Assembly (NCBI RefSeq): GCF_005116645.1
Contig: NZ_SWCM01000003.1
Coordinates: 431,093 to 495,092 of the forward strand
DNA from: Desulfopila sp. IMCC35006
Lineage (GTDB): Bacteria > Desulfobacterota > Desulfobulbia > Desulfobulbales > Desulfocapsaceae
Length of the DNA: 64,000 bases
Direction: 5' to 3'
How positions within the stretch are numbered: position 1 is the first letter of the stretch; each line of letters opens with the position of its first letter. Position numbers and translations under genes: made by a program. Below, piece after piece: positions 8,243 through 17,651 of this stretch. The notes below the pieces were generated by a model. It worked only from the letters and a program-made list of their open reading frames with translations. It did not search any database and was not told the DNA's origin.

Positions 8243-10234
8243 TTATTGCAATGCATCCCTGGTCGCTTTTGCCAGGGCTTCCACTCGATAGGGTTTTTTC
8301 ACATAGACTGCGGCACCCAGTCTCTTTGCCTCATTCACTCGCTCCGATTCAGAGAACCCGCTGGTGATAATGGCACGCTGGCCGGGGTGATTACAGATGA
8401 TACGCCGATAAGTTTCCAAACCGTCAATGCCTGGATCCATGATCATGTCCAGAACCAATAGATCGATCTGGTGGTTTAAGAGATAATCGACAGCGGTCTC
8501 GCCACTGGAAACGCTTTCCACTTGATAGCCGATTTGGCTCAAGATAGCCGTGGCGATTTCCCGCTGTTCTTTTACATCGTCAATGACTAAAATCCGTTGC
8601 CCGGCACCTCTCATTTCCTCTATTTTTTCTAGTTCATTCACCTGTATTCGAGGTGCCTTTGTGGATGAAAGATAAATAGTAACGGCAGTGCCCTGACCCT
8701 CCACGCTCTGAATGTCGATGTAGCCGTGATGGTCCTTGACGGTTCCCCATACCACGGCCATACCGAGACCAGTACCACTGCGCCCCATCATTTTTTTAGT
8801 ATAGAAGGGTTCAAATATTCGACTGACATCCTCATCCGGGATGCCGATGCCGTTATCCATTATCCGCAGCATGACATAATCCCCTTCTTCAACATCGTCA
8901 TAACCTTTAATCGGGGTATCTATATAACGGTTCTCAGTTTTAATACGGATAACACCTTCAGTGGATATCACTTCTGTTGCATTGACAATCAGGTTCATGA
9001 CAGTTTTTGCGAGATGAACAGGAGACCCTGAAAGAGAGAGAAGATCAGGGGATAGGTTCAGTTCCATCTTGATTCCAGGATGAGTTCTGCGAAGAATTTC
9101 ATATTCGGGATTTTTCAGGTAGTCGTTAATCACCTCATTCAGGTTGACAGTCTCGGAGACCGCAACCCCTCGACGTGCCAAGGTCAACAGATCCTGAACG
9201 ATATTGGCAGCGCGTTCGCCGGAGCTTTGAATGGTACGGATGGATTTTTCCAGAGGACTGTTCTCCGGTAGTTTCATCAAGATGAGTTCAGGATAGCTGA
9301 CCAGTCCCGACAGGACATTGTTCAGATCATGAGCAACACCTCCTGCCAGAATACCAATGGCCTCCATTTTTTGAGCCCGCTGGAGTTGCTCAAGCAGTCG
9401 TTTCTTTTCCTCGGCAGCAGTCACCCGCTCGGTGATATTTCGTACCATGGCCAGCGCCAGATCATCGGATACCGCGACTAACCGACATTCGAAATGCCGG
9501 ACTTCATCTCTAACCGGCAGGTGATATTCAAATACCCTCACTCCTCTGGAAGCAAAGGTTCCGATAAGCTGCTTTCGGAAATTCCCGGCGACATCCGCCG
9601 GCATAACCTGTTCAATTGTCTTCCCTACACACTGCTCGGAGGTGATAGTGAAATCTTCCGCCCCCCCCCTCAATTCTAAAAACCGGCCGACATTATCGAA
9701 CTGAAACAACATATCGGGAATGGCATCGAGAATTCCATGTGTCCTCGCTTCACTTTCCCGCATTCTGTCCACTGCACGTTTACGCTCAACGACCTCCTCC
9801 TTTAGAGACTGCTGGCGTTCCCATACTTCATCTGCCATCTTGCTGAATCGCTGGGCTATACCGATCAATTCCTTATGGCGAACATCATAGAATCGATAGC
9901 CACGATCACCCCGGGCTACTTTTTCCATCTCCTGAGAGAAAATGGTTAAGGGCTTTCGTATAAGCACGCGTAAAATTATGCCCGTGGCTATGACAATAAC
10001 CAGAAGAGATACCGCGAGCACCACGATAGCAATATTACGAAGCCAGGCCAGATCATTGAGAAAGGTGTCGAGTGAATCCGTATCATAGATTGATCCTGGT
10101 AAAAAAACAAAAAAGCTCTTTCGAATCCGGCCTACAGGCAGAATCGCTCCAGCCGTGCCCGATGGAATTGAATTGGAAAAGTCGTTGTCTGGCATATACC
10201 CGAGTTTCTGGTTCTGATTCCATGTATTCACCAT
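8243..10234 (-). CDS. Hybrid sensor histidine kinase with C-terminal receiver domain, N-terminus shortened
   Basis: A 663-residue protein with, in order, a short extracytoplasmic remnant, one transmembrane helix (about residues 69-91), HAMP (about 92-145), a PAS domain (about 165-280), HisKA with phospho-acceptor His in GGVAHDLNNVLSG (about 300), HATPase with DNGIGIP and GTGLGMA, and a receiver with Asp in LLVLDMIMD near 595. Kinases of this design normally have a first membrane helix and a full periplasmic sensor; here a TAA immediately precedes the ATG and no good ribosome-binding site is seen. A run of nine G on the coding strand (9661-9669) lies in the PAS region. Its ligand and partner are unknown. 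It is divergent from the transglutaminase-ttrBA genes. Confidence 0.85.
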   Translation of the reverse strand: MVNTWNQNQKLGYMPDNDFSNSIPSGTAGAILPVGRIRKSFFVFLPGSIYDTDSLDTFLNDLAWLRNIAIVVLAVSLLVIVIATGIILRVLIRKPLTIFSQEMEKVARGDRGYRFYDVRHKELIGIAQRFSKMADEVWERQQSLKEEVVERKRAVDRMRESEARTHGILDAIPDMLFQFDNVGRFLELRGGAEDFTITSEQCVGKTIEQVMPADVAGNFRKQLIGTFASRGVRVFEYHLPVRDEVRHFECRLVAVSDDLALAMVRNITERVTAAEEKKRLLEQLQRAQKMEAIGILAGGVAHDLNNVLSGLVSYPELILMKLPENSPLEKSIRTIQSSGERAANIVQDLLTLARRGVAVSETVNLNEVINDYLKNPEYEILRRTHPGIKMELNLSPDLLSLSGSPVHLAKTVMNLIVNATEVISTEGVIRIKTENRYIDTPIKGYDDVEEGDYVMLRIMDNGIGIPDEDVSRIFEPFYTKKMMGRSGTGLGMAVVWGTVKDHHGYIDIQSVEGQGTAVTIYLSSTKAPRIQVNELEKIEEMRGAGQRILVIDDVKEQREIATAILSQIGYQVESVSSGETAVDYLLNHQIDLLVLDMIMDPGIDGLETYRRIICNHPGQRAIITSGFSESERVNEAKRLGAAVYVKKPYRVEALAKATRDALQ

Positions 10235-10433
10235 TTATCTTAGATAGTGCCTCTCTCGAAAGCAATGCTCCAAAATGTGCGGACGTACCTTTTAAACTTT
10301 ATGGTCTGTGAAGCTGAATGTCAGTCGATCCACTATACCTATTGAACCAATAGACAAATTCTATTACTTTCCTGCCAATTATAGGGATTAAATATTTTAC
10401 ACTGCTTAGCAATTAGCCTAAGTTAGACCACGA

Positions 10434-10462
10434 TTGAGTTGGTTTCTTACGTTATCAATAAT
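10434..10462 (+). promoter_or_regulatory. Candidate sigma-70 promoter for 10505 gene
   Basis: TTGAGT, a 17-bp spacer, then AATAAT; the -10 element ends 42 bp before the ATG at 10505. It is an inspection-level match. Confidence 0.4.
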
Positions 10463-10504
10463 CAGGCATGCCTATAGTATTCATGCAAAGGAAAAGATAA
10501 GCAA

Positions 10505-11527
10505 ATGAAAAAGAATCTGATACTTATTGCGGCAGCCTTGTTGCTGGCGATGCCCTTCTCTGTCCTCACGGTCTTAGCAGCGTCCGAATCATCTGGAACA
10601 ATTACCATGGAATTCGATCTCTCCGGTCACCCTTCCGACCAGGAGACAAAATTGTGGATTCCCTATCCTCTCTCAGATCGGGACCAGCTGGTATCGAATA
10701 TTGCCGTATCCGGTAACTATGCTCAATCGGCAGTTTATTCCGACCAAAAATATTCTACGCCGATGCTCTATGCCCGTTGGGACAAAGGCACGAACACCCG
10801 AAAACTCGTGCTCAAATTCTCCGTTACCCGCCAGGAAGTCATCAGAAAAGATTTTCCGAAACAGGAAGCACCCTGGGACCCTGCAGATTATGCCCTGTAC
10901 CTTGCCCCGACCAGTCTTGGGCCTATTGATGGAGTGGTCAAGGATTTGGCAGACAAGATAGTCGGTCACAATACTACCGTCTATAGCAAGGCCAAAGCTA
11001 TCTATGACTGGACTTGTGAGAATATGTACCGTGACCCCAACACCAAAGGTTGCGGCCCCGGCGATGTCTGCTCCCTGCTGCAAACACCGGGTGGTAAATG
11101 TACCGACATTCATTCAGTATTTGTCTCCCTCTGCCGGGCGGTGGGAGTTCCGGCCCGGGAAGTCTTCGGTATCCGTCAGGGGAAAAAGGAAATTGAAGAC
11201 ATAACAACGTGGCAACATTGCTGGGCGGAATTTTTCCTGCCAGGTTATGGCTGGGTGCCTGTCGACCCTGCCGATGTCCGCAAAATGATGCTGACTCAAA
11301 ATCTCAAACTTGACGATCAGAAAACCAAAGAATACCGAGAGTATTTCTGGGGTGCGTGGGACGCCTACCGTGTCAAGCTGGCGATTGGACGGGACTTATT
11401 ACTTAATCCTCCGCAAGCGGGCAAACCGCTCAACACCTTCGGATACCCTTACGCCGAGATTGGCGGCAAGGCCCTGGATTGGCTTGAACCCGCGACCTTC
11501 AAGTACACCATCACTTACCATAAATAA
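10505..11527 (+). CDS. Exported transglutaminase-like protease-fold protein
   Basis: A 340-residue protein with a clear Sec signal peptide (MKKNLILIAAALLLAMPF..., cleavage near AASES). The C-terminal half holds a transglutaminase core: catalytic Cys in GGKCTDIHSVFVSLCRAVGVPAREVFG, His in WQHCWAEFFLPGYGWVPVDPAD, with the Asp of VDPAD completing the triad. The N-terminal half resembles the beta-rich region of periplasmic transglutaminase-like proteins. Bacterial members act as peptidases or amidases or in peptide cross-linking; the substrate here is unknown. A strong hairpin terminator separates it from ttrB, yet only 74 bp lie between the genes. Confidence 0.85.
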   Translation: MKKNLILIAAALLLAMPFSVLTVLAASESSGTITMEFDLSGHPSDQETKLWIPYPLSDRDQLVSNIAVSGNYAQSAVYSDQKYSTPMLYARWDKGTNTRKLVLKFSVTRQEVIRKDFPKQEAPWDPADYALYLAPTSLGPIDGVVKDLADKIVGHNTTVYSKAKAIYDWTCENMYRDPNTKGCGPGDVCSLLQTPGGKCTDIHSVFVSLCRAVGVPAREVFGIRQGKKEIEDITTWQHCWAEFFLPGYGWVPVDPADVRKMMLTQNLKLDDQKTKEYREYFWGAWDAYRVKLAIGRDLLLNPPQAGKPLNTFGYPYAEIGGKALDWLEPATFKYTITYHK

Positions 11528-11551
11528 TAACAGATACTCCGTCGAAAAACC

Positions 11552-11587
11552 TGGGATCACCGAAATTCGGTGGTCCCATTTATTTTT
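11552..11587 (+). terminator. Intrinsic terminator or attenuator ahead of ttrB
   Basis: A 13-bp stem (11552-11564 with 11566-11578, one G-U pair, one-base spacer; the apical pairs must open to form a loop) is followed by TTTATTTTT. It ends 14 bp before the ttrB ATG. Confidence 0.75.
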
Positions 11588-11601
11588 GGAGAAACGAAAC
11601 A

Positions 11602-12258
11602 ATGGAAGAACGACGAACGTTTTTTAAAAGAACCGGCGTGCTCATTCTCGGTCTGACCGGGATAGCAACACTTTCTACCGCTGTATCTCGAGGCAGTTCG
11701 TCAACGGTCAGACCCGCAATGATCATCGACGTCAACCGCTGTACTGGCTGTCATTCCTGTGTCATAGCCTGCAAAGAACACAACCTTACTCCGGAGGGCT
11801 ATTTCAACACCACCATTATCACCAAAGACAAAGGTGAATTCCCAAACGCCTGGCTAACATACTCTCCGGAATTATGTCACCAGTGTGAAAATGCTCCCTG
11901 TATTCAGGCATGTGGTTATGGGGCAACCTTTGCCCTTGCAGACGGAATTGTTGTCACCGACTGGGATTTGTGCGTTGGGGATGGAGCGTGTGTCGACGCC
12001 TGCCCCTACAACGCCAGATTTCTCGATCCAAACAATGGCAACAAAGCCGATAAGTGTGATTTTTGTGTCAGCAGACTGCAGAAAGGCCTGGCCCCTGCAT
12101 GCATTGACGGCTGCCCGTCGCATGCTCGAGTTTTTGGCGACCTATCAAACCCACAAGGAGAATTTGCTGACTACGTCCGCCTCTTGATACAAGATCAGCC
12201 CAATATCTTCGAAGAGCACAAGGAAAGACTTTTCCATACCATTGCCAAAAAAGGTTGA
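11602..12258 (+). CDS. ttrB-like: TtrB-like four-[Fe-S]-cluster electron transfer subunit
   Basis: A 218-residue ferredoxin subunit of the DMSO-reductase family with an N-terminal twin-arginine-like leader (ERRTFFKR plus hydrophobic stretch). Four cluster-binding motifs are visible: CTGCHSCVIAC (47-57), CHQCENAPCIQAC (92-104), CVGDGACVDACP (124-135) and CDFCVSRLQ..PACIDGC. The third lacks the usual second Cys and has Asp127, giving CxxDxxC. It would pass electrons to the catalytic subunit encoded immediately downstream. The best family match by overall pattern is TtrB of tetrathionate reductase, although related arsenate or selenate reductase subunits cannot be excluded. Confidence 0.85.
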   Translation: MEERRTFFKRTGVLILGLTGIATLSTAVSRGSSSTVRPAMIIDVNRCTGCHSCVIACKEHNLTPEGYFNTTIITKDKGEFPNAWLTYSPELCHQCENAPCIQACGYGATFALADGIVVTDWDLCVGDGACVDACPYNARFLDPNNGNKADKCDFCVSRLQKGLAPACIDGCPSHARVFGDLSNPQGEFADYVRLLIQDQPNIFEEHKERLFHTIAKKG

Positions 12259-12268
12259 GGAATTATCC

Positions 12269-15200
12269 ATGACAGAAATAATCAAACAGGATACACCCGC
12301 TGACACTATTGACAGGCGTCAATTTATCAAGGGCACGGCCGCGACAATGGCGGCCATTGGTTTCACCGCGTCGAGCCGCGCTGAAGCAGAGGAGAGGCGC
12401 AGGGTACCGGAAGCGCATTACGGGCAGACCGCAGATCAGACAGATGATGACGTTCGGGTGGTACATTCTGTGTGCCTCGGCTGCAACGCCCGTTGCGGCA
12501 ACCGACAGGTCGTCAGAAACAACCGATTGGAAAAAATCTCCGGCAACCCCTACCACCCATATAACAGCATGGGTAAACCGATACACTATGACACCCCAGT
12601 CGAATCGACCCTGCACTTGCCAAGTCCTGTCTGTGGTAAGGCCCACGACGCGGTGGGCTACGTCTACAATAAAAGACGACTCATCAAACCACTGAAAAGA
12701 TGCGGTGAAAGAGGAGAAGGGAAATTTCAGGAGATCAGCTGGGACCAGCTTATCAGGGAAATCGCCCAAGGCGGCAGACTCTTTTCCCACCTTGGTGAAA
12801 CCCGTGATGTACCTGGACTTGAATCCTGTCTCTCCGATGCACTGATTGACCCAAAAGATCCAAAACTTGGTTCCAAACGAAACAGCTTTGCCATGATCAC
12901 CGGACGGCTGCAATCCGGACGATCAGAGTTCATTGATCGGTTTGTAAAATCTTCGATTGGCTCAATTAATCGTATTGGGCATACCGACATTTGCGGCCTT
13001 GGCTTCAGGATGGGTAATTTTGCACTGACAGAGGGAAAACAGGTTGAACTGAAAGCCGACCCTTGGGGTGCTGAATATATTCTTGTCTTTGGTGCTAATA
13101 TCTATGAGGCACTTCAGCCCGGTATCAATACTTATGGGGCAGCAGTAGCTGACAGGTATGCCAAAGGCGAGGTCAAGTTTACAATCGTCGATCCGAGGGC
13201 ACAGAATGCCGCGGTCCACTCCCACGATTGGGTTCCTGTTATTCCTGGACGGGACGGAGCCTTTGCCATGGGGATGATCCGCTGGATGATTGAAAACAAT
13301 CGATGCAATAGCGCCTACCTCTCTCTTGCTCATCTTGATGCTGCGAAGAAAAAAGGATTTTCCTGTTACTCCAATGCAACCCATTTGGTCATTGATGAAC
13401 CTGATCATCCCGGTTATGGACAGTTTTTACGAGTAGCTGATTTGCAAAGCAATCCCACAGAAAACGACAAAACCATCTTCATGGTGTTAGATGATGACGC
13501 AAATCCACTTCCTTATACCGCCAACGAGACGGCACTACTGGACAGAGAAGCATCCGTCATGGCAGAAGATGGCAAAACTTTCAAAGTGGCAACATCCTTT
13601 GCCCTTATGAAACGTGCGGTTTTTGCCCATACACTTGGCGAATACTCAACGTTCTGTGGAATTCCAGAGGCACAGATCATAAAGACAGCCAGGGATTTCA
13701 CCAGCTACGGGACGAAAGCAGCCGTCTGTCAATATCATGGCGCCGGTAACTATACCAATGGTACTTACGCCGCATTTGCGGTGGCACTGCTCAGTGTTCT
13801 GGTGGGCAGCATCGGAATGAAAGGCGGCTATCTCACCGGTGGCGGCGCAGTGGCATCCTGGAAGAATGGCGAATATGATCTCAATAACTTTCCCGGTAAA
13901 AAGAAACCAACTGGTGTTAAAATTTCCAGAGAGGGTGGCAAATACGAAGAGACCGCCGAATTTGCGGCCAAGAAAAGCCAAGGTGGCACCGGGTACCCCT
14001 CGCATCGGCCCTGGTTTTCTTTTACTAGAGGCGGTCTCAGCGTCGAGGCAATGAGCGGCATCGATGAACAATACCCCTACGGCTGTAAAGTTCTCTTCAC
14101 CTATTTCTACAACCCTGTCTATTCAACCCCCGGCGGCTATCGCTATCGGGAAACACTCCGAAACAGCGAAAAGGTACCGCTCCATGTATCAATCGATATA
14201 GGCATAAACGAATCAAATCTCTATGCCGACTATATCGTGCCGGACGTCACCTATCTCGAAGGACACTATGGCTGGCTGAATCCCCATGCCCCCGCCCTCA
14301 AGTTTACCGGCGTGCGCATACCCTGCCTGGAACCTCTTACCGGCAGGACACCTGATAACAAGCCATTCTGCCTTGAAACATTCCTCATCGATCTGGCACT
14401 GGCTCTCAAACTACCCGGATTTGGCGACAATGCCATTGCCGGCAGCAATGACGCAATGTATCCACTTAACACCGCCGAGGATTTCTACCTGAGGGCCTAC
14501 GCCAATATTGCCCAGGGCGCCAATCTGCCGCAGGCATCCAAGGAAGATACCCGCTTTGTCGAAAAGAATTATCCCTTAGCCCGAAATCGGACGATGTTTT
14601 CCGATCAGCACTGGCGTCAGCTCTGCCATATGTTGGCTCGAGGCGGCATCTTTACAGGGTACGATACGGGATTTTCCGGGGAGACCTTTCTGCATGGCAT
14701 TGACAGAGTGGTCCTTTACAATGAGAAACTGGCCAAAACGCGCAGCAGTCTCACGGGAAAACGGTTTTCAGGCACAGTGCAATACCTGACACCGGAAGAC
14801 GCTTCAGGCAAAAACATTGCGCAGCAGGACCAGGACTATCCTTTTACGGTTATCACGTATAAGATGCATGTCCACACCCAATCGAGGACTACCTGGCATC
14901 GCTATGCCATGGAGCTGTTTCCGGAAAATTTTATTCAGATCAATACCCTGGACGCCAAAGCACTTGGTTTGCAAAGTGGCGATAAGGTGCGATTGCGCTC
15001 CGTGAGCAATCCTGCAGGGATTACTGGAAAGGTTGCGGTAACCCAGGTCATTCGTCCAGGCTGTGTAGGTATTTCGTTTCATTACGGTCACAGTCAGCTT
15101 GGCGCCAGTCCAGTTCTGGTTGTTGGCGCAAAGGATGTTTTCCTCGGTGGCCCGGAAGTGTGCGACAAAGATGGAGTGACCGGGGTTCCTGCATTGGGTG

Positions 15201-15325
15201 CCGGGACCAATCCCAACCTGATCGGCAGACTCGACACCAATATGGCGAACACCCCGCTGGTAGACGTGTTGGCAGGTATACCTGACTTCAGCAGCACTCG
15301 GGTTAAAATTGAAAAATCAGCCTGA
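12269..15325 (+). CDS. ttrA-like: TtrA-like molybdopterin oxidoreductase, Tat-exported
   Basis: The 1018-residue catalytic subunit starts at ATG 12269, preceded by GAGG; an upstream TTG at 12242 would overlap ttrB. The leader has DRRQFIKG plus a hydrophobic stretch, a Tat signal for periplasmic export with bound cofactor. An N-terminal [4Fe-4S] motif is visible (CLGCNARCG then CGKAH). A Cys in DICGLGFRMG near residue 241 is placed like the molybdenum ligand of TtrA. AMGMIRWMIENNRCNSAYL and NATHLVI strongly recall TtrA. The TtrA/ArrA/SrdA clade reduces tetrathionate, arsenate or selenate; the substrate is not decidable here. No TtrC/NrfD membrane subunit follows. Confidence 0.87.
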   Translation: MTEIIKQDTPADTIDRRQFIKGTAATMAAIGFTASSRAEAEERRRVPEAHYGQTADQTDDDVRVVHSVCLGCNARCGNRQVVRNNRLEKISGNPYHPYNSMGKPIHYDTPVESTLHLPSPVCGKAHDAVGYVYNKRRLIKPLKRCGERGEGKFQEISWDQLIREIAQGGRLFSHLGETRDVPGLESCLSDALIDPKDPKLGSKRNSFAMITGRLQSGRSEFIDRFVKSSIGSINRIGHTDICGLGFRMGNFALTEGKQVELKADPWGAEYILVFGANIYEALQPGINTYGAAVADRYAKGEVKFTIVDPRAQNAAVHSHDWVPVIPGRDGAFAMGMIRWMIENNRCNSAYLSLAHLDAAKKKGFSCYSNATHLVIDEPDHPGYGQFLRVADLQSNPTENDKTIFMVLDDDANPLPYTANETALLDREASVMAEDGKTFKVATSFALMKRAVFAHTLGEYSTFCGIPEAQIIKTARDFTSYGTKAAVCQYHGAGNYTNGTYAAFAVALLSVLVGSIGMKGGYLTGGGAVASWKNGEYDLNNFPGKKKPTGVKISREGGKYEETAEFAAKKSQGGTGYPSHRPWFSFTRGGLSVEAMSGIDEQYPYGCKVLFTYFYNPVYSTPGGYRYRETLRNSEKVPLHVSIDIGINESNLYADYIVPDVTYLEGHYGWLNPHAPALKFTGVRIPCLEPLTGRTPDNKPFCLETFLIDLALALKLPGFGDNAIAGSNDAMYPLNTAEDFYLRAYANIAQGANLPQASKEDTRFVEKNYPLARNRTMFSDQHWRQLCHMLARGGIFTGYDTGFSGETFLHGIDRVVLYNEKLAKTRSSLTGKRFSGTVQYLTPEDASGKNIAQQDQDYPFTVITYKMHVHTQSRTTWHRYAMELFPENFIQINTLDAKALGLQSGDKVRLRSVSNPAGITGKVAVTQVIRPGCVGISFHYGHSQLGASPVLVVGAKDVFLGGPEVCDKDGVTGVPALGAGTNPNLIGRLDTNMANTPLVDVLAGIPDFSSTRVKIEKSA

Positions 15326-15493
15326 CAGGGAAGCAACAGATATTGTACATGAGAAAAAGTAATGGATTATGGCGGCGGATGGATGGCATTTGCCGCTGTT
15401 CACGATCTGCCACAAACTTATTTTTTGCAGCAGAGATCATCCCGTCTGACGTTGTTCTTAGCAACGATACCTTCTCGCAGCATGGGTACCGAT

Positions 15494-16477
15494 TTACAAT
15501 TCATCAATAGTTACCCATTGGTCGGTGGCAACAGATTTTCGGCAGGCATGACAGATTTTTACCGCGGCAAGCCCTTCCGCGCCGGGAATCGGATTATCGA
15601 TGTCGCCCTGCAGATATGCATACCAATCCTCAAGCAACGGCAGGATCGCCGGGCCCGGAGGTGGTACCGGCAGGTGGCTGATATCCATGCCGACTATTTT
15701 CTGCAGCAGGCCGTGCACCTGATCACCATGCAACTGTCCTTTTTCACATACAAATTCATACCGGCAGGCCCGCGAAGGGCTTACTTTACTGGTATCAATG
15801 GTCCCGAGTGCCCCATCCGCCATCAGCACCTCGGCGGTTACAACATCTTCCAGTCGCGGATTATAAATATTTCGGGCGGTCGCCCGGATTCTGACGATCT
15901 CCTGGCCGGTAATAAAACGCAGGGCGTCAAAAAGGTGCACCGCCGTGTGAAAAATCACCCCTGCACCGGCAATTTCCGGCTGTTCAAGCCAGGAAAGCGT
16001 CGACGGCTCCAACCGTTGCGAGGCACCAAGGGAAAATACCCTGCCCATCGAGGGCAGCATATCTCTTAGGGCACATATCACACTATTATATCGCAGCGTC
16101 TGGCCGATGGTAAGCGGCAGGGACTTTCGCTCAAACAGGGCAACCAGTTCTTTTGCAGTATGAAAGTCAGTAGTCAGCGGTTTTTCAAGGAGCAGCGGTT
16201 TATTCTGCGCAGCACAAAAACGGGCAATTTCCGGATTGAGATTGGGGGTGGTAACACAAATAACCGCATCCACCAGGGGGGAACTGACCAGCTCGCGCCA
16301 ATCGGCAAACAGCCTGGTGTTCCAGGCTGCCGCCTGTTCCTTTGCAGCGGCAGATCGCCTGCTGATCGCGGCAAGCTGGAAACAGTGGCCAAGATCCTTA
16401 ACGATATGATTGGCATACCGGCTGCCGTGTTTCCCCGTACCAATGATACCGACTCTGAGTGGATCATTTTTGATCAT
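15494..16477 (-). CDS. Gfo/Idh/MocA-family NAD(P)-dependent oxidoreductase
   Basis: From the ATG at 16477 the protein is 327 residues. The N-terminal Rossmann fold shows RVGIIGTGKHGSRYANHI, followed by the family motif LLLEKPLTTD with the catalytic Lys. The C-terminal region has the GVIFHTAVHLFDALRF stretch typical of GFO/IDH/MOCA alpha/beta domains. In-frame ATGs further upstream would overlap hemC and give a poor N-terminus. These enzymes oxidise or reduce sugars and related polyols; no substrate is indicated. It follows hemC on the same strand at 40 bp. Confidence 0.88.
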   Translation of the reverse strand: MIKNDPLRVGIIGTGKHGSRYANHIVKDLGHCFQLAAISRRSAAAKEQAAAWNTRLFADWRELVSSPLVDAVICVTTPNLNPEIARFCAAQNKPLLLEKPLTTDFHTAKELVALFERKSLPLTIGQTLRYNSVICALRDMLPSMGRVFSLGASQRLEPSTLSWLEQPEIAGAGVIFHTAVHLFDALRFITGQEIVRIRATARNIYNPRLEDVVTAEVLMADGALGTIDTSKVSPSRACRYEFVCEKGQLHGDQVHGLLQKIVGMDISHLPVPPPGPAILPLLEDWYAYLQGDIDNPIPGAEGLAAVKICHACRKSVATDQWVTIDEL

Positions 16478-16517
16478 GCGTCGTCCCTGGTGTCTGGTGC
16501 CTGGAGTCATGAAACTA

Positions 16518-17447
16518 TTACTCAGCCTGTAATCGCCTGATTTCCGCCAACATTTCCCGACCACCGTTCTTCAGGATATATTCTCCGACCATCTTGCCCA
16601 GCGCTTCCGGATCCTGGGCCGGGCCTTTTTCCGTCGTGCGCAGGATCCGGCTGCCGTCAAGACTGGCAAGCCCGGCGGTGAGGGTAATCTCATCGCCATC
16701 AAGAATGGCATGGCCGAAAGCCGGAATGCTGCACCCGCCTTCAAGTTTTTTAAGAAACGCCCGTTCGGCCAGAAGACAGGTCTCGCTCACCGGATTATTC
16801 AAACATGCCCGAATTTCCCGGATTTTTTCCGGGGCAAGCGAGGTAGCCGACTCAATGGCGATACATCCCTGGCCCACCGGCGGCACAAACTGCCCCTCGT
16901 CAAACTCCACAATTATCATATCGGCATAGCCCATCCGCTTTACGCCTGCATAGGCCAGCAACAGGGCGTCGCAGTCGCCACGCTTCATCTTTTCGATCCT
17001 GGTCTGCAGATTGCCCCGCATCTCAACGATGGACACATGGGGGTAGTAATGCCTGAGAAAGGCCCTCCTCCGCACCGAGGAAGTCCCGATAACCAGCGGC
17101 CGGGTGCTGTCGGCTATATCGATTGAACTGTCGGTACTCAGCAGCACATCATTGACTTTTTCCCGTTCCGTAAAGGCAATAAGGCTAAAACCTTCCGGCA
17201 ACTGAGACTGCATGTCTTTGGCACTGTGTACGGCAATATCGGTTATTCCACCGGCCAGCTGCTCTTCAAGTTCCACGGTAAAAACCCCTTTACTGCCTAT
17301 TTTGGCAATTGAGGTGTCGAGTACTTTGTCGCCGATAGTGTCCATGGAACTGATCTGCGTCTGCAGGCCGGCATCGTTGAGATATCCGGCAACCGTTTCT
17401 GTCTGCCACATGGCGAGCTTACTTTTTCTTGACCCTATTGTTATCAT
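16518..17447 (-). CDS. hemC: Porphobilinogen deaminase (hydroxymethylbilane synthase)
   Basis: Polymerises four porphobilinogen units to hydroxymethylbilane in tetrapyrrole synthesis. The 309-residue length is standard. Diagnostic stretches are IGSRKSKLAMWQTE, TSSVRRRA, EMRGNLQTRI and LEGGCSIPAFGHA, whose Cys (about residue 238) carries the dipyrromethane cofactor. The start context is AT-rich with no clear ribosome-binding site, although the N-terminus is correct for the family. Within this window it is accompanied by cbiK (23294), another tetrapyrrole gene. Confidence 0.97.
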   Translation of the reverse strand: MITIGSRKSKLAMWQTETVAGYLNDAGLQTQISSMDTIGDKVLDTSIAKIGSKGVFTVELEEQLAGGITDIAVHSAKDMQSQLPEGFSLIAFTEREKVNDVLLSTDSSIDIADSTRPLVIGTSSVRRRAFLRHYYPHVSIVEMRGNLQTRIEKMKRGDCDALLLAYAGVKRMGYADMIIVEFDEGQFVPPVGQGCIAIESATSLAPEKIREIRACLNNPVSETCLLAERAFLKKLEGGCSIPAFGHAILDGDEITLTAGLASLDGSRILRTTEKGPAQDPEALGKMVGEYILKNGGREMLAEIRRLQAE

Positions 17448-17651
17448 AATATTATCGTATTGTTATTGCATATAATTATGCGAAGGAGCAGGACGGAATT
17501 CTCTATTCCATCCGGCTCAGCATACCCGTTCGGAGAGGAAATCAACGCCTGCAGACTACTCTATAACCGTCTTTTACAAAATCATAAATTTGTCGCGATT
17601 TCTTGCAACCAGCCATTGCTTCAAAGAGTGCAAAAGAAGTATTATAGCACC

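Noticed and set aside
17440..17480. Fur-like GATAAT repeats before hemC
   Set aside because: The GATAAT units are not in the 7-1-7 arrangement and the area is simply AT-rich.
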